A DNA stretch of 5,720 nucleotides from DATKMS01 sp041497995. GTDB taxonomy: Bacteria > Desulfobacterota > Binatia > HRBIN30. This document shows, piece after piece, positions 5,554 to 5,720 of the stretch; the first letter of the stretch is position 1; the number at the start of each line of letters is the position of its first letter. The notes beneath the pieces were generated by a model that ran no database searches, was not told the DNA's origin, and saw only the letters and a program-made list of their open reading frames with translations. The position numbers and the translations under genes were made by a program. Where the stretch lies: the NCBI GenBank assembly GCA_041497995.1, contig JBGQHM010000425.1, positions 1-5,720 on the forward strand, in the 5' to 3' direction.

Positions 5554-5720
5554 CGTCCCACCAACGCTCGGAGCACTAAGCCCGCTTGCGTCCCCTTCGA
5601 CACCGTCGGGCGCCGCGTGAAGACATCGTAGTCCACCGCCTCGATCGCTCGCAGAACCGCCAACCCACCCCACGCAAACAGCGATACCTCATGCGCTAGC
5701 CGCCGGTTCACCAGCGTCGC
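5553..5720 (-). CDS. hpnC: Hydroxysqualene synthase HpnC, C-terminal end (partial, no stop codon)
   Basis: These are the last 56 codons recognisable as a squalene-synthase-like HpnC C-terminus: a helix reading H-E-V-S-L-F-A-W-G-G-L-A-V-L-R-A-I-E, then Y-D-V-F-T-R-R-P-T-V-S-K, then L-V-L-R-A-L-V-G-R. HpnC converts presqualene diphosphate to hydroxysqualene, and hpnC directly before hpnD-hpnE is the usual order. The 5' part lies beyond the window, so catalytic motifs cannot be seen. No stop codon follows: the frame continues through about 20 repeat-encoded codons (T-L-R-E-P-Q-G-E-R... to S-E-S-Q) into the hpnD ATG at 5492 and on to the hpnD stop. It is therefore either the N-terminal part of an HpnC-HpnD fusion or a gene whose stop was displaced by the repeat. 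Assignment rests on a short stretch and on context. Confidence 0.7.

Noticed and set aside
4662..5579. A 305-codon plus-strand frame opposite hpnD
   Set aside because: It is antisense to HpnD, whose two Asp-rich motifs are intact, and its own product has no family features.

Overview
This 5.7 kb window carries the 3' part of a bacterial hopanoid-biosynthesis operon on the minus strand, next to one convergent plus-strand gene. Read along the minus strand (right to left), the order is the end of hpnC, then hpnD, hpnE, hpnG and hpnH. The plus-strand gene (32-1393) encodes a protein of unknown function with a SEC-C zinc-binding motif and ends 31 bp from the end of hpnH. The DNA is GC-rich, genes are tightly packed, and GTG (possibly TTG) starts occur. 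Together with the hpnCDE-G-H set, this fits a Gram-negative soil or sediment bacterium of the Deltaproteobacteria/Acidobacteriota/Binatota kind. The taxon is a guess; the window has no phylogenetic marker.

Pathway logic (known from characterised families): HpnD joins two farnesyl diphosphates into presqualene diphosphate. HpnC converts that to hydroxysqualene, and HpnE reduces it to squalene. After cyclisation by squalene-hopene cyclase (Shc/HpnF), HpnH adds a 5'-deoxyadenosyl radical to the hopene, giving adenosylhopane. HpnG then removes adenine on the way to ribosylhopane and bacteriohopanetetrol. So the window holds the squalene-making module and the side-chain module. No shc lies between hpnE and hpnG, where many operons have it.

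The most unusual signals are at the gene junctions. (1) The recognisable HpnC C-terminus runs in frame, with no stop, into hpnD. The roughly 60-base linker and the first HpnD codons are made of an inverted pair of REP-like hairpins whose stems covary. (2) hpnH is bracketed by two 35-bp arrays, each of five degenerate heptamers (consensus AGTCGAG), in opposite orientation. These arrays fill almost all of the short intergenic spaces and overlap the stop codons of the SEC-C gene, hpnH and hpnG. (3) The remaining junctions are compact: a 4-bp ATGA overlap for hpnD/hpnE and a 12-bp gap for hpnE/hpnG.

I found no RNA gene, CRISPR array, insertion sequence or clear intrinsic terminator. No stretch over 300 bases lacks a gene.
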